From positions 20,959 through 84,958 of the forward strand of contig ML133506.1 in NCBI GenBank assembly GCA_003864495.1: a stretch of 64,000 bases of DNA, written 5' to 3'. Shown here piece by piece: positions 45,545 to 57,212 of this stretch; positions within the stretch are counted from its first letter, which is position 1; each line of letters opens with the position of its first letter. Made by a program: the position numbers and the translations under genes. The notes under the pieces were generated by a model. It was not told the DNA's origin. It did not search any database and saw only the letters and a program-made list of their open reading frames with translations. This stretch comes from Nemopilema nomurai (lineage: Eukaryota > Cnidaria > Scyphozoa > Rhizostomeae > Rhizostomatidae).

Positions 45545-46116
45545 AGACCAATCTCCATTGAGCGAAAATCTTTCGTTTTTTCGCCGGCGAAAGGTTATGA
45601 GCATGCGCACTTGAATATTTTCGCTACCTGTGCTGTGCGCGTCGTTCGCCTTGAAAGTTCAAACCATTTGAACTTTTTTCTCTTTCGTCGGCGAACTTGT
45701 CGTCCTATGAACATTTTGCAAAATGGCCGAGTCTCAAAGTAGCTTCGTCTTGGATGAAGAAATAATAAAATTTCTGGTTACAAGCGGCAAAATTCACATG
45801 AACAATGATTCGAGATCGACATCAATTCAATCCCGTGCTGACGTCCCCTCACGAAGTGAAGATCAATTTCAAAACTTAGAAACGGCTTCTACCTTCTACC
45901 CAGCAACAATATGTTGACATAAAACCCTGTATTTGGAACACAAAAGCTAGCGCCTATGTCTGCCATTTTGAAATTCTGCTTTCTATTTGACACGCCAAGC
46001 CACTGTATCCGCTTTTCGTCATCGCAAAATTTTCGCCCAATGGAGTTTGACCTTTCGCTTTTCGTCAGCGCAAAAGCGAACCGCCCCGACATTTTCCGCC
46101 TAGTGGAGATTGGGCT
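45545..46116. mobile_element. Harbinger-like non-autonomous DNA transposon (MITE)
   Basis: 572 bp with imperfect terminal inverted repeats. The left end AGACCAATCTCCATTGAGCGA pairs with the right end at 46096-46116 at 16 of 21 positions, including TGGAGATTGG without mismatch. Both ends are flanked by TTA (45542-45544 and 46117-46119), the 3-bp target duplication typical of PIF/Harbinger elements. It has several internal 'ttcgcc/ggcgaa' palindromes. An additional inner copy of the end motif lies at 46026-46050. Confidence 0.6.
45723..45917 (+). CDS. Small ORF inside the Harbinger-like element
   Basis: 64 codons from ATG in a good context (AAAATGGCC). The acidic, serine-rich product starts MAESQSSFVLDEEIIKF and has the composition of a real protein. 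No family recognised. It may be the surviving first exon of the autonomous element's protein, or a chance frame. It lies wholly within the TIRs. Confidence 0.35.
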   Translation: MAESQSSFVLDEEIIKFLVTSGKIHMNNDSRSTSIQSRADVPSRSEDQFQNLETASTFYPATIC

Positions 46117-46189
46117 TTACTCGGGTATGGGGCCTCGTTCACAAACCTTTGTTTCACAAGCATGGAAAATGGATGCGCAGTGTTGATGG

Positions 46190-46425
46190 AATATTTCCTT
46201 GTCTGCCCAGATCTGAATTTAGGCCTTCATTCGGAATCTACAATCAAGAACTGCTTTTTAGATGTGGATATTAACGCATGTCATATAAAAGCATAAAGTA
46301 CTTGCTATTCTCAAAAGGTTATTAAATAAAATTGTAGGCTATGGTTACCTTAATTTGCTTGCCTGTCTTGAATAACATCATGGTTATCGCGTCGTTACAC
46401 CATGGTTTACAACTAAGTTTAATCT
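46190..46425. repeat. Dispersed repeat, copy A
   Basis: Clearly similar to 51655-51865: both contain 'cagatctgaattta', 'attaacgcatg', 'attaaataaaattgta' or a close variant, and 'atcatggttatcgcgtcgtta' in the same order and spacing. Copy A has about 25 bp extra near 46245. Identity unknown; both copies are diverged. Confidence 0.75.
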
Positions 46426-46691
46426 TATTTAATTTTATTACAGATCTAGGTTCACATTCAAGAGTGCGAGGACCTTGATTTAATAGCCTATCTTGTCTCA
46501 CCTTGTCTCGCTTGTATTGACAAGCCTTTACATAATTGGAACAATTCCTGTGAATCTTTTGTACAAGCTGATTGCAGTTTTCCTCGTCTCACAGACATCG
46601 TGATTGTGCTTCGCAACAATTGCAAATAGCGAGAAATCACGAAAGAAGAATAGGCTGTCTGAAATTCATCAGCGTGAAGGCAGTGTGAAGA

Positions 46692-48949
46692 AAGCAGGAA
46701 GGGAAGATGAGAGCCAACAGGAAAGGAAGATGATAGCAAACAGGAAAGGAAGATGAGAGCCAGCAGGAAAGGAAGATGAAAGCCAACAGGAAAGGAAGAT
46801 GAGAGCCAACAGGAAAGGAATATGAGAGCCAACAGGAAAGGAAGATGAAAGCCAACAGGAAAGGAAGATGAGAGCCAACAGGAAAGGAAGATGAAAGCCA
46901 ACAGGAAAGGAAGATGAGGGCCAACAGGAAAGGAAGATGAGAGCCAGCAGGAATGGAAGATGAGAGCCAACAGGAAAGGAAGATGAGAGCCAACAGGAAA
47001 GGAAGATGAGAGCCAACAGGAAAGCAAGATGAGAGCCAACAGGAAAGCAAGATGAGAGCCAACAGGAAAGGAATATAAGAGCCAACAGGAAAGGAAGATG
47101 AGAGCCAGCAGGTAGGAAGATGAAAGCCAACAGGAAAGGAAGATGAAAGCCAGCAGGAAAGGAAGATGAAAGCCAGCAGGAATGGAAGATGAGAGCCAAC
47201 AGGAAAGGAAGATGAGAGCCAGCAGGAAAGGAAGATGAGAGCCAACAGGAAAGGAATATGAGAGCCAACAGGAAAGGAAGATGAGAGCCAACAGGAAAGG
47301 AAGATGAGAGCCAACAGGAAAGGAATATGAGAGCCAACAGGAAAGGAATATGAGAGCCAACAGGAAAGGAAGATGAGAGCCAGCAGGTAGGAAGATGAAA
47401 GCCAACAGGAAAGGAAGATGAAAGCCAGCAGGAAAGGAAGATGAGAGCCAGCAGGAAAGGAAGATGAAAGCCACCAGGAAAGGAATATGAGAGCCAACAG
47501 GAAAGGAATATGAGAGCCAACAGGAAAGGAATATGAGAGCCAACAGGAAAGGAATATGAGAGCCAACAGGAAAGGAATATGAGAGCCAACAGGAAAGGAA
47601 GATGAGAGCCAACAGGAAAGGAAGATGAAAGCCAGCAGGAAAGGAAGATGAAAGCCAACAGGAAAGGAAGATGAGAGCCAACAGGAAAGGAAGATGAGAG
47701 CCAACAGGAAAGGAAGATGAGAGCCAACAGGAAAGGAAGATGAGAGCCAACAGGAAAGGAAGATGAAAGCCAGCAGGAAAGGAAGATGAGAGCCAGCAGG
47801 AAAGGAAGATGAGAGCCAACAGGAAAGGAAGATGAGAGCCAACAGGAAAGGAAGATGAAAGCCAACAGGAAAGGAAGATGAGAGCCAACAGGAAAGCAAG
47901 ATGAGAGCCAGCAGGAAAGCAAGATGAGAGCCAGCAGGAAAGCAAGATGAGAGCAAACAGGAAAGGAAGATGAAAGCCAACAGGAAAGGAAGATGAAAGC
48001 CAGCAGGAAAGGAAGATGAAAGCCACCAGGAAAGGAATATGAGAGCCAACAGGAAAGGAATATGAGAGCCAACAGGAAAGGAATATGAGAGCCAACAGGA
48101 AAGGAATATGAGAGCCAACAGGAAAGGAATATGAGAGCCAACAGGAAAGGAATATGAGAGCCAACAGGAAAGGAAGATGAGAGCCAACAGGAAAGGAAGA
48201 TGAAAGCCAGCAGGAAAGGAAGATGAAAGCCAACAGGAAAGGAAGATGAGAGCCAACAGGAAAGGAAGATGAGAGCCAACAGGAAAGGAAGATGAGAGCC
48301 AACAGGAAAGGAAGATGAGAGCCAACAGGAAAGGAAGATGAAAGCCAGCAGGAAAGGAAGATGAGAGCCAGCAGGAAAGGAAGATGAGAGCCAACAGGAA
48401 AGGAAGATGAGAGCCAACAGGAAAGGAAGATGAAAGCCAACAGGAAAGGAAGATGAGAGCCAACAGGAAAGCAAGATGAGAGCCAGCAGGAAAGCAAGAT
48501 GAGAGCCAGCAGGAAAGCAAGATGAGAGCAAACAGGAAAGGAAGATGAAAGCCAACAGGAAAGGAAGATGAAAGCCAGCAGGAAAGGAAGATGAAAGCCA
48601 CCAGGAAAGGAATATGAGAGCCAACAGGAAAGGAATATGAGAGCCAACAGGAAAGGAAGATGAGAGCCAGCAGGTAGGAAGATGAAAGCCAACAGGAAAG
48701 GAAGATGAAAGCCAGCAGGAAAGGAAGATGAAAGCCAGCAGGAAAGGAAGATGAAAGCCAGCAGGAAAGGAAGATGAGAGCCAGCAGGAAAGGAAGATGA
48801 GAGCCAACAAGAAAGGAAGATGAGAGTCAGCAGGAAAGGAAGATGAGAGCCAGCAGGAAAGGAATATGAGAGCCAACAGGAAACGAAGATGAGAGCCAGC
48901 AGGAAAAAAAGTTGAGAGCCAGCAAAAAAGGAAGATGGGAGCCAGCAGC
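46692..48949. repeat. 23-bp minisatellite, about 98 units
   Basis: The unit GGAAAGGAAGATGAGAGCCAACA is repeated for about 2.26 kb, with recurring variants (gatgaaag, aatatgag, agccagca, aaagcaag, a 22-bp form with 'aggtagg'). Variant patterns recur at 575 bp (25 units), for example 'gagcaaacagg' at 47951 and 48526, showing a higher-order repeat. The plus strand is almost pure purine. All three minus-strand frames are open throughout because the unit's reverse complement has no stop in any frame and 23 is not a multiple of 3. The resulting hydrophobic 23-residue periodic peptides are not taken as genes. Confidence 0.95.
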
Positions 48950-50567
48950 AATTTTCAAGCGGCCTTCGCCGCAAGATGAAAGTCTGCAGGGAGGCAGCTA
49001 ACAAAGTCTAAAATCGCCACCATATTGGTTCCGTTGGCGAAAGTGAAGAATCTGATGCAGATAATCCGATTAACCTCGTGTCATACACGTCGAGGAAGCT
49101 TTTGGCTGCACCAATGAAACACAGGTCGCTTAGGGTCAGAGATCGCTCTGCTGAATATATGACATCTACCAAAACAAGATACATCTCCGTATTCTTTCTG
49201 TCCGTTAGTTGTCTGCCTCACAACGAAAACAAGAGCTATGCTGGATACGTTTTTTGTTCGTACTGACGGACGGAAAATTTCGTATGTCGCCCTCAAGTGG
49301 GCGGAGGTAACAGTCTTATTAAACAGTTATATTGTCCCAATTTGCTATTGTCCCGCGAAAGTCCCGCGAAAGGCGAAAAAGATTTTGCACTATCTGGCAG
49401 CCTGTCACTGTATGGAGCATTTTACTTGAGATCACGCCCCTTGAAGTGAATAATTCCTGCTCAAATGATCCAACCAGGGCTTAAAGCAAAGGCGTCGATA
49501 TCCGAGGAAGATGTAACTTTCATTCAGTCAAAGAGGACACAAAAATATTTCACACTTTCCTGAAGAATCCAAGAATTTGTCTCAATTGTAACTGCAACTA
49601 GGACCTTCTTTGCGATGCATAGAGACAAAACTATAATGAAATGTTTATATATTTTCTGAATCATAAACTTCTTTGCAAGTTCATTTTATTTTATTTGTTA
49701 ATCTGCCTGAGTGGTTTCTCCGATTTTTGCAATGTTTTGTGACTTTGTGAATCATTTCTCTTTAGCATCACTTCATTGTTGGCACTTGTTTCCTCGGCTA
49801 TTTCTGGGTAGGATCGCAAGCCGGCGCCTCTCTCTCATTGCTTGTATAACTTTTCCCGTTGGTTTTAATGAACCAAAGACAGAGTTCACTGGCGATTGGC
49901 TTAACCAAGATTTTACGGACCTTGTCTTAGATTTGTTCATGTGTTCTTGCAAAGTTGTCTAGCGAGGACTTTCTTTGTGCACCTGTTGCTGTTTTTCCGT
50001 TGATTTTCTCGCGTTCTACTTTTCATGGGTAGAGTTTATTTCTAAAAAAAGTATATGGTTTTTTGTTTTACACCTCCAGTAATAGGTACAGGCAATGAAT
50101 ATATGATATTTAGGAGTTCATAAAAACTGTCTTGTTTTATATGTTTTTAATAAAAACATGCTATAATATCATTTGATCAATACAAATGTGCATGGTATAA
50201 TGCAATCTCTGATATACAATGATATATTGAATAAAGTTACCGTAATGTAGTTTGATGTATTATCTGCGTGATCAAATGAACTGAAAATTTTAGCCCCAGC
50301 TAATTCTAGTTTGCATCGTCGCTTGTATCCTCAATGAGAAGTGTCTTCTAAGTCTAATCATTTAGTTTTAGTCGAAGCTCGCGTTTGGAATGGGAATGTG
50401 AGCAGAAATTACAGAAAGCATAAGAAGCAGAAAATGCCGTTCGGTTTTATACCGTTTAAGACTCAAATCTCGTTCTGAGAAGCCGGTTTACTAGTTCAAT
50501 AGCTGTTTTCCTTATGAAGGGATTCTTTTCCTGATTCATATCATTTGTGAAAGTAATACGAATCGTA
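48950..50567. other. Intergenic, no gene recognised
   Basis: Short frames only. Several 'ggcgaaa/cgcgaaag' words near 49035 and 49355-49375 resemble words inside the MITE at 45545, so part of this stretch may be related transposon debris. Confidence 0.5.
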
Positions 50568-50873
50568 CCGTAAATCCTCGAATTACCCCCTGGGGGCTTA
50601 TTTATTTTTGATATTTTTGGATGGGGGCTTATTCGAGGGGGGGCTTATAAAATTTCTTGAAACATGCCACATAAAAAAGATAATTTTTGAAATTCATTTC
50701 TTTTCATAATATAAAAAATAACCTAAGTATAAAGTTACATTTGATCAAATTATTAACAAAAATAAAAATTTTTGTGTTAATTCACTAAAATGCCAAAGGC
50801 AACCTCAGGAGTCAAAAATCAACAAACCGAGGGGGGCTTTTTCGAGGGGGGGGGCCAATTCGAGGATTTACGG
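50568..50873. mobile_element. TA-flanked MITE with 17-bp perfect TIRs
   Basis: 306 bp. CCGTAAATCCTCGAATT at the left end is matched exactly in reverse complement at the right end (50857-50873). TA duplicates flank it (50566-50567, 50874-50875), pointing to Tc1/mariner-type mobilisation. G-runs of 7 and 9 lie next to the inner ends. No ORF. Confidence 0.88.
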
Positions 50874-50875
50874 TA

Positions 50876-51654
50876 TAGAAATATTTCAATTCTAGAGCAG
50901 CAATGTTGCAAAGCAATGAAAGTCAACATTGGAGAATAAGAAAGGTTTGTAGCAATCAAAGCTGAAATTCACATAGGGGTTGTTTATCTACAGGGCTAGG
51001 GTTACAAGTACAGACCATAATTGTCCACGTTGTTTTCGGGGGCGCAAGAGGCTCATACCCCCCTTCCCCAATATTAATTTCAAGTGTCCCTTTCACATAT
51101 CAACTAGAAGGCCTTTTTCTGTTTGTACACCCCCTTGTTTGAAAGACACTTTTTTAGTCAACTATTGGTATTGAGATTCACTTCTTCAATCTACTCGGCT
51201 CCAAGTTAGCTCCTTCGAACACCTCAGTATTTTCTCTGGTTTTTGCATTTTTCATTTCTTTGACACGCCACTAGCTGCAAACCCCCCTCCTCCCCCTAAA
51301 ACAATGTTAGTAACAAAGTATGGCAGCCAGTTAATCTGGGGGGAAAGTTTGGCGCTTCGTTTAGCAGCGGGACAACATCATTCGTAGGGGGGAAGGGGAT
51401 GAATTAACACGAGTGCCAATAGTGTTCCAACAAATTCGGCAGGCGTTGTAGTTATAATGCACTAGGTAAGCAAAATGCCACAAAGTCTGGCAGCTCATTT
51501 CCTAATTTTCCTTTACATATGGGCTGCAGAACATTGTAGATCAGTGATGATATACAATTTATTGGAAGTAAACAATTTGATAGACAGCTATAGTTTGGCA
51601 ACGTCTCTGTTGTTAATGTTTTAAAAGGGTGATGTCATTATTCTGCTTGCTTTG
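50876..51654. other. Intergenic, no gene recognised
   Basis: C- and G-run-containing non-coding DNA (for example near 51055 and 51285); nothing identified. Confidence 0.55.
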
Positions 51655-51865
51655 AGTATTTTCTTATCGGTTCAGATCTGAATTTAGACCTACATTCGAA
51701 ATCTGCAATTAACGCATGCCAAATGAAAACATGGAGTGCTTATAATTCTCAAATGATTATCAAATAAAATTGTAAGATATGATTCCCTTCATTTGCATGG
51801 CTATTTTGGATAAGATCATGGTTATCGCGTCGTTAAATCAAGGTTTACAACTTTGCTTAATTTTG
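51655..51865. repeat. Dispersed repeat, copy B
   Basis: Partner of 46190-46425, same orientation, about 5.45 kb away. See copy A. Confidence 0.75.
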
Positions 51866-54439
51866 TTGTGATCGTGTTCATGTACGTCTACCAATAATAA
51901 ACTGCGTGGAATTACTTTCAAATACTCATAGTATCACTAGAATAATTGTGAAAAGATTTTTATTGTAAATATGTTTTTATTAGGAAAATTAGTTCAAGAA
52001 ATAAAACGGGTGTGCAGTAAAATGAAATATTCGAAGTCCTAACGCTGATGATTTCACAGCTTGCATCATTGGAGTGAGGCAGCCTCGCTCTGGTGCTTAG
52101 TTGTGTGCTAATGCCAATAAACACGTTTAGCACTAATTATAAAGATAACGTTGTGATGTTCTATAGTTTATTGTAGATAATGGAGAATCGCCAAGATGGC
52201 TAAACGTAGATAACATAAAGCTCTCAATCTAGTTCACAACTTTACGATATGGGTTGCAGGATGCTGTGGCTTTTTAGGCCATCGTGAAAGTAGGTCAATA
52301 ACTAGCCTTTGTCACAGTGCTGACAATGTGGAGCAAATTTAAGCGCTCAAAGCTGGTAACCCGTAAACACGTGAGAAGCAAATGAACGGTTAAGTTGACA
52401 CGAGACGCCTATGGCACCTGGGCCTGAAAGATTGTCATATTGTAGAACGCATCTCGACTATACGTCAGGGCGATTCTCTAAAGGATAGCTAACCAAATAA
52501 AATCCACGCTTCCATTAGGTGTTTTTCTGCACGTCACTTGTTTCTAGTGTTGACACCTTTCTTGAAATGAACTTGTGACTTCAAAATGAGTAATAAGATA
52601 TTCGCTAACATTCCAATCTCGTTTCTCCAGCGTGATTCCTCTTCGGTCTCAGGTGTATCCACCTGTTGAGAAGAAATGTGAATTTCCAACCGACCGCTCC
52701 ACCTCTCAGCGACTGTATTTCAATTGCCGCGTAGAAGGCAATTAAGTTAGGGCTTCACTTAGCACTTACTCTTGACTGCCATTTATATATTTTATTAGCA
52801 TTGGTTTTTAATTTGCTAAATCTGGCTACCACTTTGTAACCGAACTACTCTGCTTCTATCGCCCTTTCTAATAGCCACTTCTATAATGTCCTCCATTCCT
52901 ATAAAGCTATAAAGATACCCCTAGTTTTGCTGGCACGGACAACGCCATATAACTAACGCCCCAGCTATCAGTGTATTTGCGAGACCTTCCACATAGTTAC
53001 GTATGCAGCAACTCTTGCGATGCAGATTAGCACAATAAGGGCATTGAATATTTGCATCCCCAGGGATTTGAAAATGCAGTCGCGTTTAGCATTCAGTTGG
53101 CAATTGGCCGCGGGTAAACAGTTTTCCCAATTATTCGACATGAAGGGAGTTGGAGAATTATTCAAGCCCCATCATATTGTGGCTTTCAGCAATGCAAGCT
53201 TTGGTGAATCTAATCAGGAGCTTGGAGATGTGAGTAAATGAGCTTGTTTAGTTTCGGCTTGTAAATATTTTTCAAAAATGGCTTTTGGGCGTAGATCTTT
53301 CGGCTGCAAACAGCCCACAACTTGTCCTAGAAATTTCATGCACGGTCCCTGAAGTTATTCAGCGAATCCTTTTAACTGATTTGAAATGTATCAATCGTTG
53401 ATTCGACGTAAATTAGTAGAAAAGCGATGAATTTGGCAGAAAAACAGAATGACGGCAAGGGAAATTTAGGGAAAGGCCCGTCTGTCGTCAGCATTAACAT
53501 TTTCCGCCATTTTCCACTGCAAAGCTCCACCGCATCTCCATTCTAGCTAGGATTTCATTTCCAGTGAAACTACAGATACAAATCATTCTGTTTTACTTAC
53601 AACCATGAAACCTTTTACGTTTGACATATTCAAAAGTATCTAGCAGATTGATAAACACAGATTGAAATCACTGCTAAACCGACTCTATCTTTAGGCTGAA
53701 AAGTGTAATCAATTAAAGAGATTTTACGAAAAGCTTTCCAGACTGAGGAAGCCAATCGAACCTCGCAAGCTTTTACCTACGAGGTAGGAATCTCTCAGAG
53801 GAATGCTTTGAGTGATATCTAAATGACCAATGATGCACATTCAAATTAAACCGAATTTTTTTAACTATCATAAAATATATTTCTTTTTGCCTGTCCTTAG
53901 CAAGCTTGAATTTTCATTTAGAAATGACGTAGTTTTTACGCTAAGGCCTGTTGGGATGCTTTTCCAATCCAATAGTCAAGCCTTATAAAGCAGATACGTC
54001 ACTAAAGTTAAGATCATGTGGCATTTCCAAGCTTCTCTTGCGAGGCCTCACCGCTTTTTGTTAACCAAAATTCACCAGTGCCTTCGTGAGCATGGGGTGT
54101 GAAAATTCCCTTAGACTTGTGTTTCCCAGGATGGCCGTGTGTTTTCTGAGTTGCATGAAAAGTTTAATCTTCTTAGCAGAAATTCCCACAGTCCAGATTA
54201 TCGGTAATATCAATTTTTGTCTGAATAAGTCCCAAAGTTAAACTAACTCATCCCATTACTATTAATCACTCGGAGACTCTCTTCCATTAGAACAATAGGC
54301 CATGAAGTTGAGCAGTACATCCTATTATCATGAACGATACAGTCTAACGAAAGTTTTGTTGCTAATAATTAAGAGCATATTGTAATATCATCCTCAGTTT
54401 TCATGACCTACCCGAAGGCCGTTGTCTATTGGCTGTATC
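51866..54439. other. Intergenic with one exon-like stretch
   Basis: No recognised gene. At 53020-53241 an ATG-started frame of 73 codons (MQISTIRALNICIPRDLK...) crosses a perfect splice donor, GAT|GTGAGTAA, at 53229/53230, so it could be a first coding exon. No downstream partner was found, so it is listed here and not as a gene. Confidence 0.4.
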
Positions 54440-54560
54440 GCTCTTGTTTGACTGATGACAAGCCTTGAGCCCCCGGTGCCCATCGGGAAGGAGCTGGGAG
54501 GGCGCAGGTGCTGGGTATAAAGAAAACATGGTCTTTTAACCCCAGTTATCCGAGTAAATC
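54440..54560 (+). promoter_or_regulatory. Candidate TATA-type promoter
   Basis: GGGTATAAAG (TATAAA at 54516-54521) follows a locally GC-rich stretch with an inverted GGTGCCCATCGGG motif, and is followed about 25-30 bp on by a possible initiator (cccagtt). No coding sequence follows within reach, so the transcript would be unknown. E-box words CAGCTG and CACGTG lie 240-270 bp further on (about 54758 and 54785). Confidence 0.3.
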
Positions 54561-56578
54561 ACTGCGCATTCATTCATTCATCTGATTGCATTGTAGCATT
54601 TCGCATTCAATTCTAAAATAGGTTTTAACTCTCAAACGATTAATCGCAAATCAATGTGTCATTAATATTCATTGGCGAGATATTGTTAGCAATGACCGTG
54701 GTGGTCATGACGAAACAAAAGGGGGCTTAAAGTTGAAGGGGTCGATGCAGTGGGTCAGCTGCATTCCATCACATCACGGCATTCACGTGATCAGAATCGA
54801 ACTGTCCGTTTCTTCTACCCGCGTGAGATTGCGAGAAGGCCAGTAATGTGTTTCATTGGCAGTATCAAATTGCAGTAGCGTTTTGCAAGTCAAGAAAATT
54901 CTGCCAACACTCTTTCATATTTGAATGTAAATATGCGCTAGTTATAAATCAATGGTTGGGATTCTGATATTGCCAGAAGTCTGGAAGAAGATTTCTTATC
55001 TAGTTTTATAAGAACATTCTTCAAGAGACCTTCTTTCTGACAAACTACTGACTTCATACTTGAAGAAATCATAAGGCATTTATGAACTCCTTATAATAGT
55101 AACCACTTTAGTATCATATCAAGAAAGTATCATCTGTTAATAAAATACATTTGAAAGAATATTAAATGCTTGCTCACTATGAGCTTTATTCACGCTTTGT
55201 TTAGTTTTGAAATAAAAAATAAATTCACATGAATTGTAAGTTTAACAGTGTGAGCTTAAAGCACTTGTGACTTGGAAATGTGACTTGGAAGTCGCTCGAT
55301 TCATGCATATAATTTGTGAGCTTTGCTACCACAAACTACATAATGAGATTATTAAATTAAAATTTCCTTACATAAAACGGATTTGTTAACCAAATTCAAA
55401 GCGAAATTGTACTGTTATCAAAACAGTTATATGAATGTATATGCTGTTTCCTACTTTAGCTGCGAGTTTGAAAATTGACATCCTTACTTCAACCTTCTTT
55501 ATCAAAACTGAAATGCTAGCAAAATACCCTGAGAGACAGGAGCACTGCGAAATAGTCAACCCAAGTCTCATGATGATTCTCCCACCATTTTGATACCCTG
55601 TCGCCATAAAGGAATGTCACCCCTTTTGTTTATACTGTACGCGGCCTTTTTTGTCAAAGAGCCACACTGTTTCTAAAAGATTGTCGGTAGTTCGTAAGGT
55701 GATCTGAGCTAGAATGCACAGAAAATTAGATTTAAGATTTCATAAAATGGAGAAAAGTAATGATTTGATAAGGACAACTAGCAAGCTTGATGTATGTTTA
55801 GAATACAAGCTGGTTAAAATTGCGGGAAGCGAAATTTTTCAATGATATCTTATCATCAGTGGGAAAAACAGGCACTAATTAGCTTTAAAAAAATTAGCTT
55901 TCATCTAAGCAAAGAAACCAGTTCTACTAATCTTTCCAGCCAAATGAAGCAAAAAAAATTTAATTCATTGTTTATTCATAATTTTCTTCAAATCTCATTT
56001 TATTTCTTTCTATAATATCATTTACTGTTCTTTCAGCATCTTGGCGTAACTAGTACAACGCCCACAAAATGTCACTACTCAAGCCCCTAATCTAAGTTCA
56101 CTTTTTTACTAAATCATAGCTTTGAATCGAAACAGAGTTTTTAAACATGTTTAGCAATATATTGCCAAGGCATACAATGTATTGATCATTTCAGAAAGAT
56201 TGTTCGATTTATGCAGAGACTTTCAAAATATAGCACTGATCTTCATCTTCATCTTCAAATTTATCAATACAATGCTTCTTCATTTAAACTATCATTATTC
56301 ACATATTTACAACCGTTCGATAACTCTTGATTCTGGTCTTCTCTTCGATGCCATGCATCATTGGTCTAATGTCTTTTCTGGAAAATCACATATCTTCTTA
56401 ACTTATCTTGATCTCCGAGCTGTTCTCGTTGCGCCAGAATGCATCTTTTCTTCAAAAGTGACCTTCAAATCTTGTGCGATCTGGTTTATTGAAGATGTCT
56501 TCATGATTCCACCTAGAAGTCTTCCTTGCCTTAATCAACATGACTCGGGCATTTAACTGGAAGATTCAGGTAGGAAGA
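54561..56578. other. Intergenic and 3' flank of bHLH gene
   Basis: AT-rich; no gene seen. On the minus strand the part next to 56578 should hold the 3' UTR of the bHLH gene. A plus-strand frame at 56182-56556 lies opposite it and starts without ATG. Confidence 0.5.
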
Positions 56579-57167
56579 TCAGCAGTCACTTCCATCGGTG
56601 CTGGAAGAAGACTCCGTCCTTGTCTTCTTCCCTTTCTCTACGTCACTGTTATCTTCACTGTCTTCTTCGAACTCATCTTCACATTTTTCTAGCATGTCTC
56701 TTAGTGAGCTTATGTAATACTTTGCCAGCCGCAAGGTCTCAATTTGGGTCAGCCTCTGCTCTTCTTTGTAAGGAGCCAGAAACGACGGAATAGAGCCCCG
56801 TAGAACATCAAAGGCGCTGTTCAAGCGCGCTTGGCGTTCTCTCTCGCGCTCGTTTCGTCTCAACTGCCGCTGACGTTTCACTGACACTGACGTTGAAACT
56901 CTGCTTCGGCGTGAAATTGTTGTTGTTAGTTGCACTGGCTGCTGAAAATCGGAAAAGAAGCCAGCATGGCCGGCGACTTGGTGTGTATTCTTGAAGATGG
57001 TTGTTGAACGGAGGTGCAGTGCAGCTGATTCGTCTGCTGTGGCTTGGATCCAAGAAGAAGTTGTTCGGGCCTGCGTATATTTCGAAATTGTTCATGCCCA
57101 ACTGTTCTTGTCCAACTTGACATTGGCCTGCAAGCAACCACGTGTTTTGGTACGCCATGTTCATCAT
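56579..57167 (-). CDS. bHLH transcription factor, Atonal/Neurogenin-like; frame discontinuous
   Basis: The frame 56579-56935 encodes a full bHLH domain: basic region RQRQLRRNERERER (with the E-box contact Glu in NER), helix 1 LNSAFDVLRGSIP, a loop, and helix 2 RLTQIETLRLAKYYISSLRDML, then an acidic Ser-rich tail. It binds E-boxes as a dimer by family knowledge. This frame has no ATG before the domain. The likely N-terminus (MMNMAYQNTWLLAG..., from 57167) is in another frame that stays open to 56808. Either an intron (good acceptor TTCTTTTCCGATTTTCAG near 56943), an upstream exon, or an assembly indel must join them. A further acceptor-like CTTCACAG lies just upstream of 57167. Confidence 0.8.
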
Positions 57168-57212
57168 CTTCGAATCTGTGAAGCAATAACACGAACGTAA
57201 AGCAAAAGCCAT

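Noticed and set aside
46692..48949. CRISPR-like array
   Set aside because: Direct repeats are contiguous, without unique spacers, in a eukaryotic context.
46488..49004. Three overlapping minus-strand frames of 654-838 codons
   Set aside because: They are the 23-bp minisatellite read in each frame. The periodic hydrophobic peptide has no domain, and openness in all three frames argues for a repeat artefact, not selection.
56182..56556. 124-codon plus-strand frame
   Set aside because: No ATG start, antisense to the presumed bHLH 3' UTR, low-complexity Phe/Ile-rich composition.
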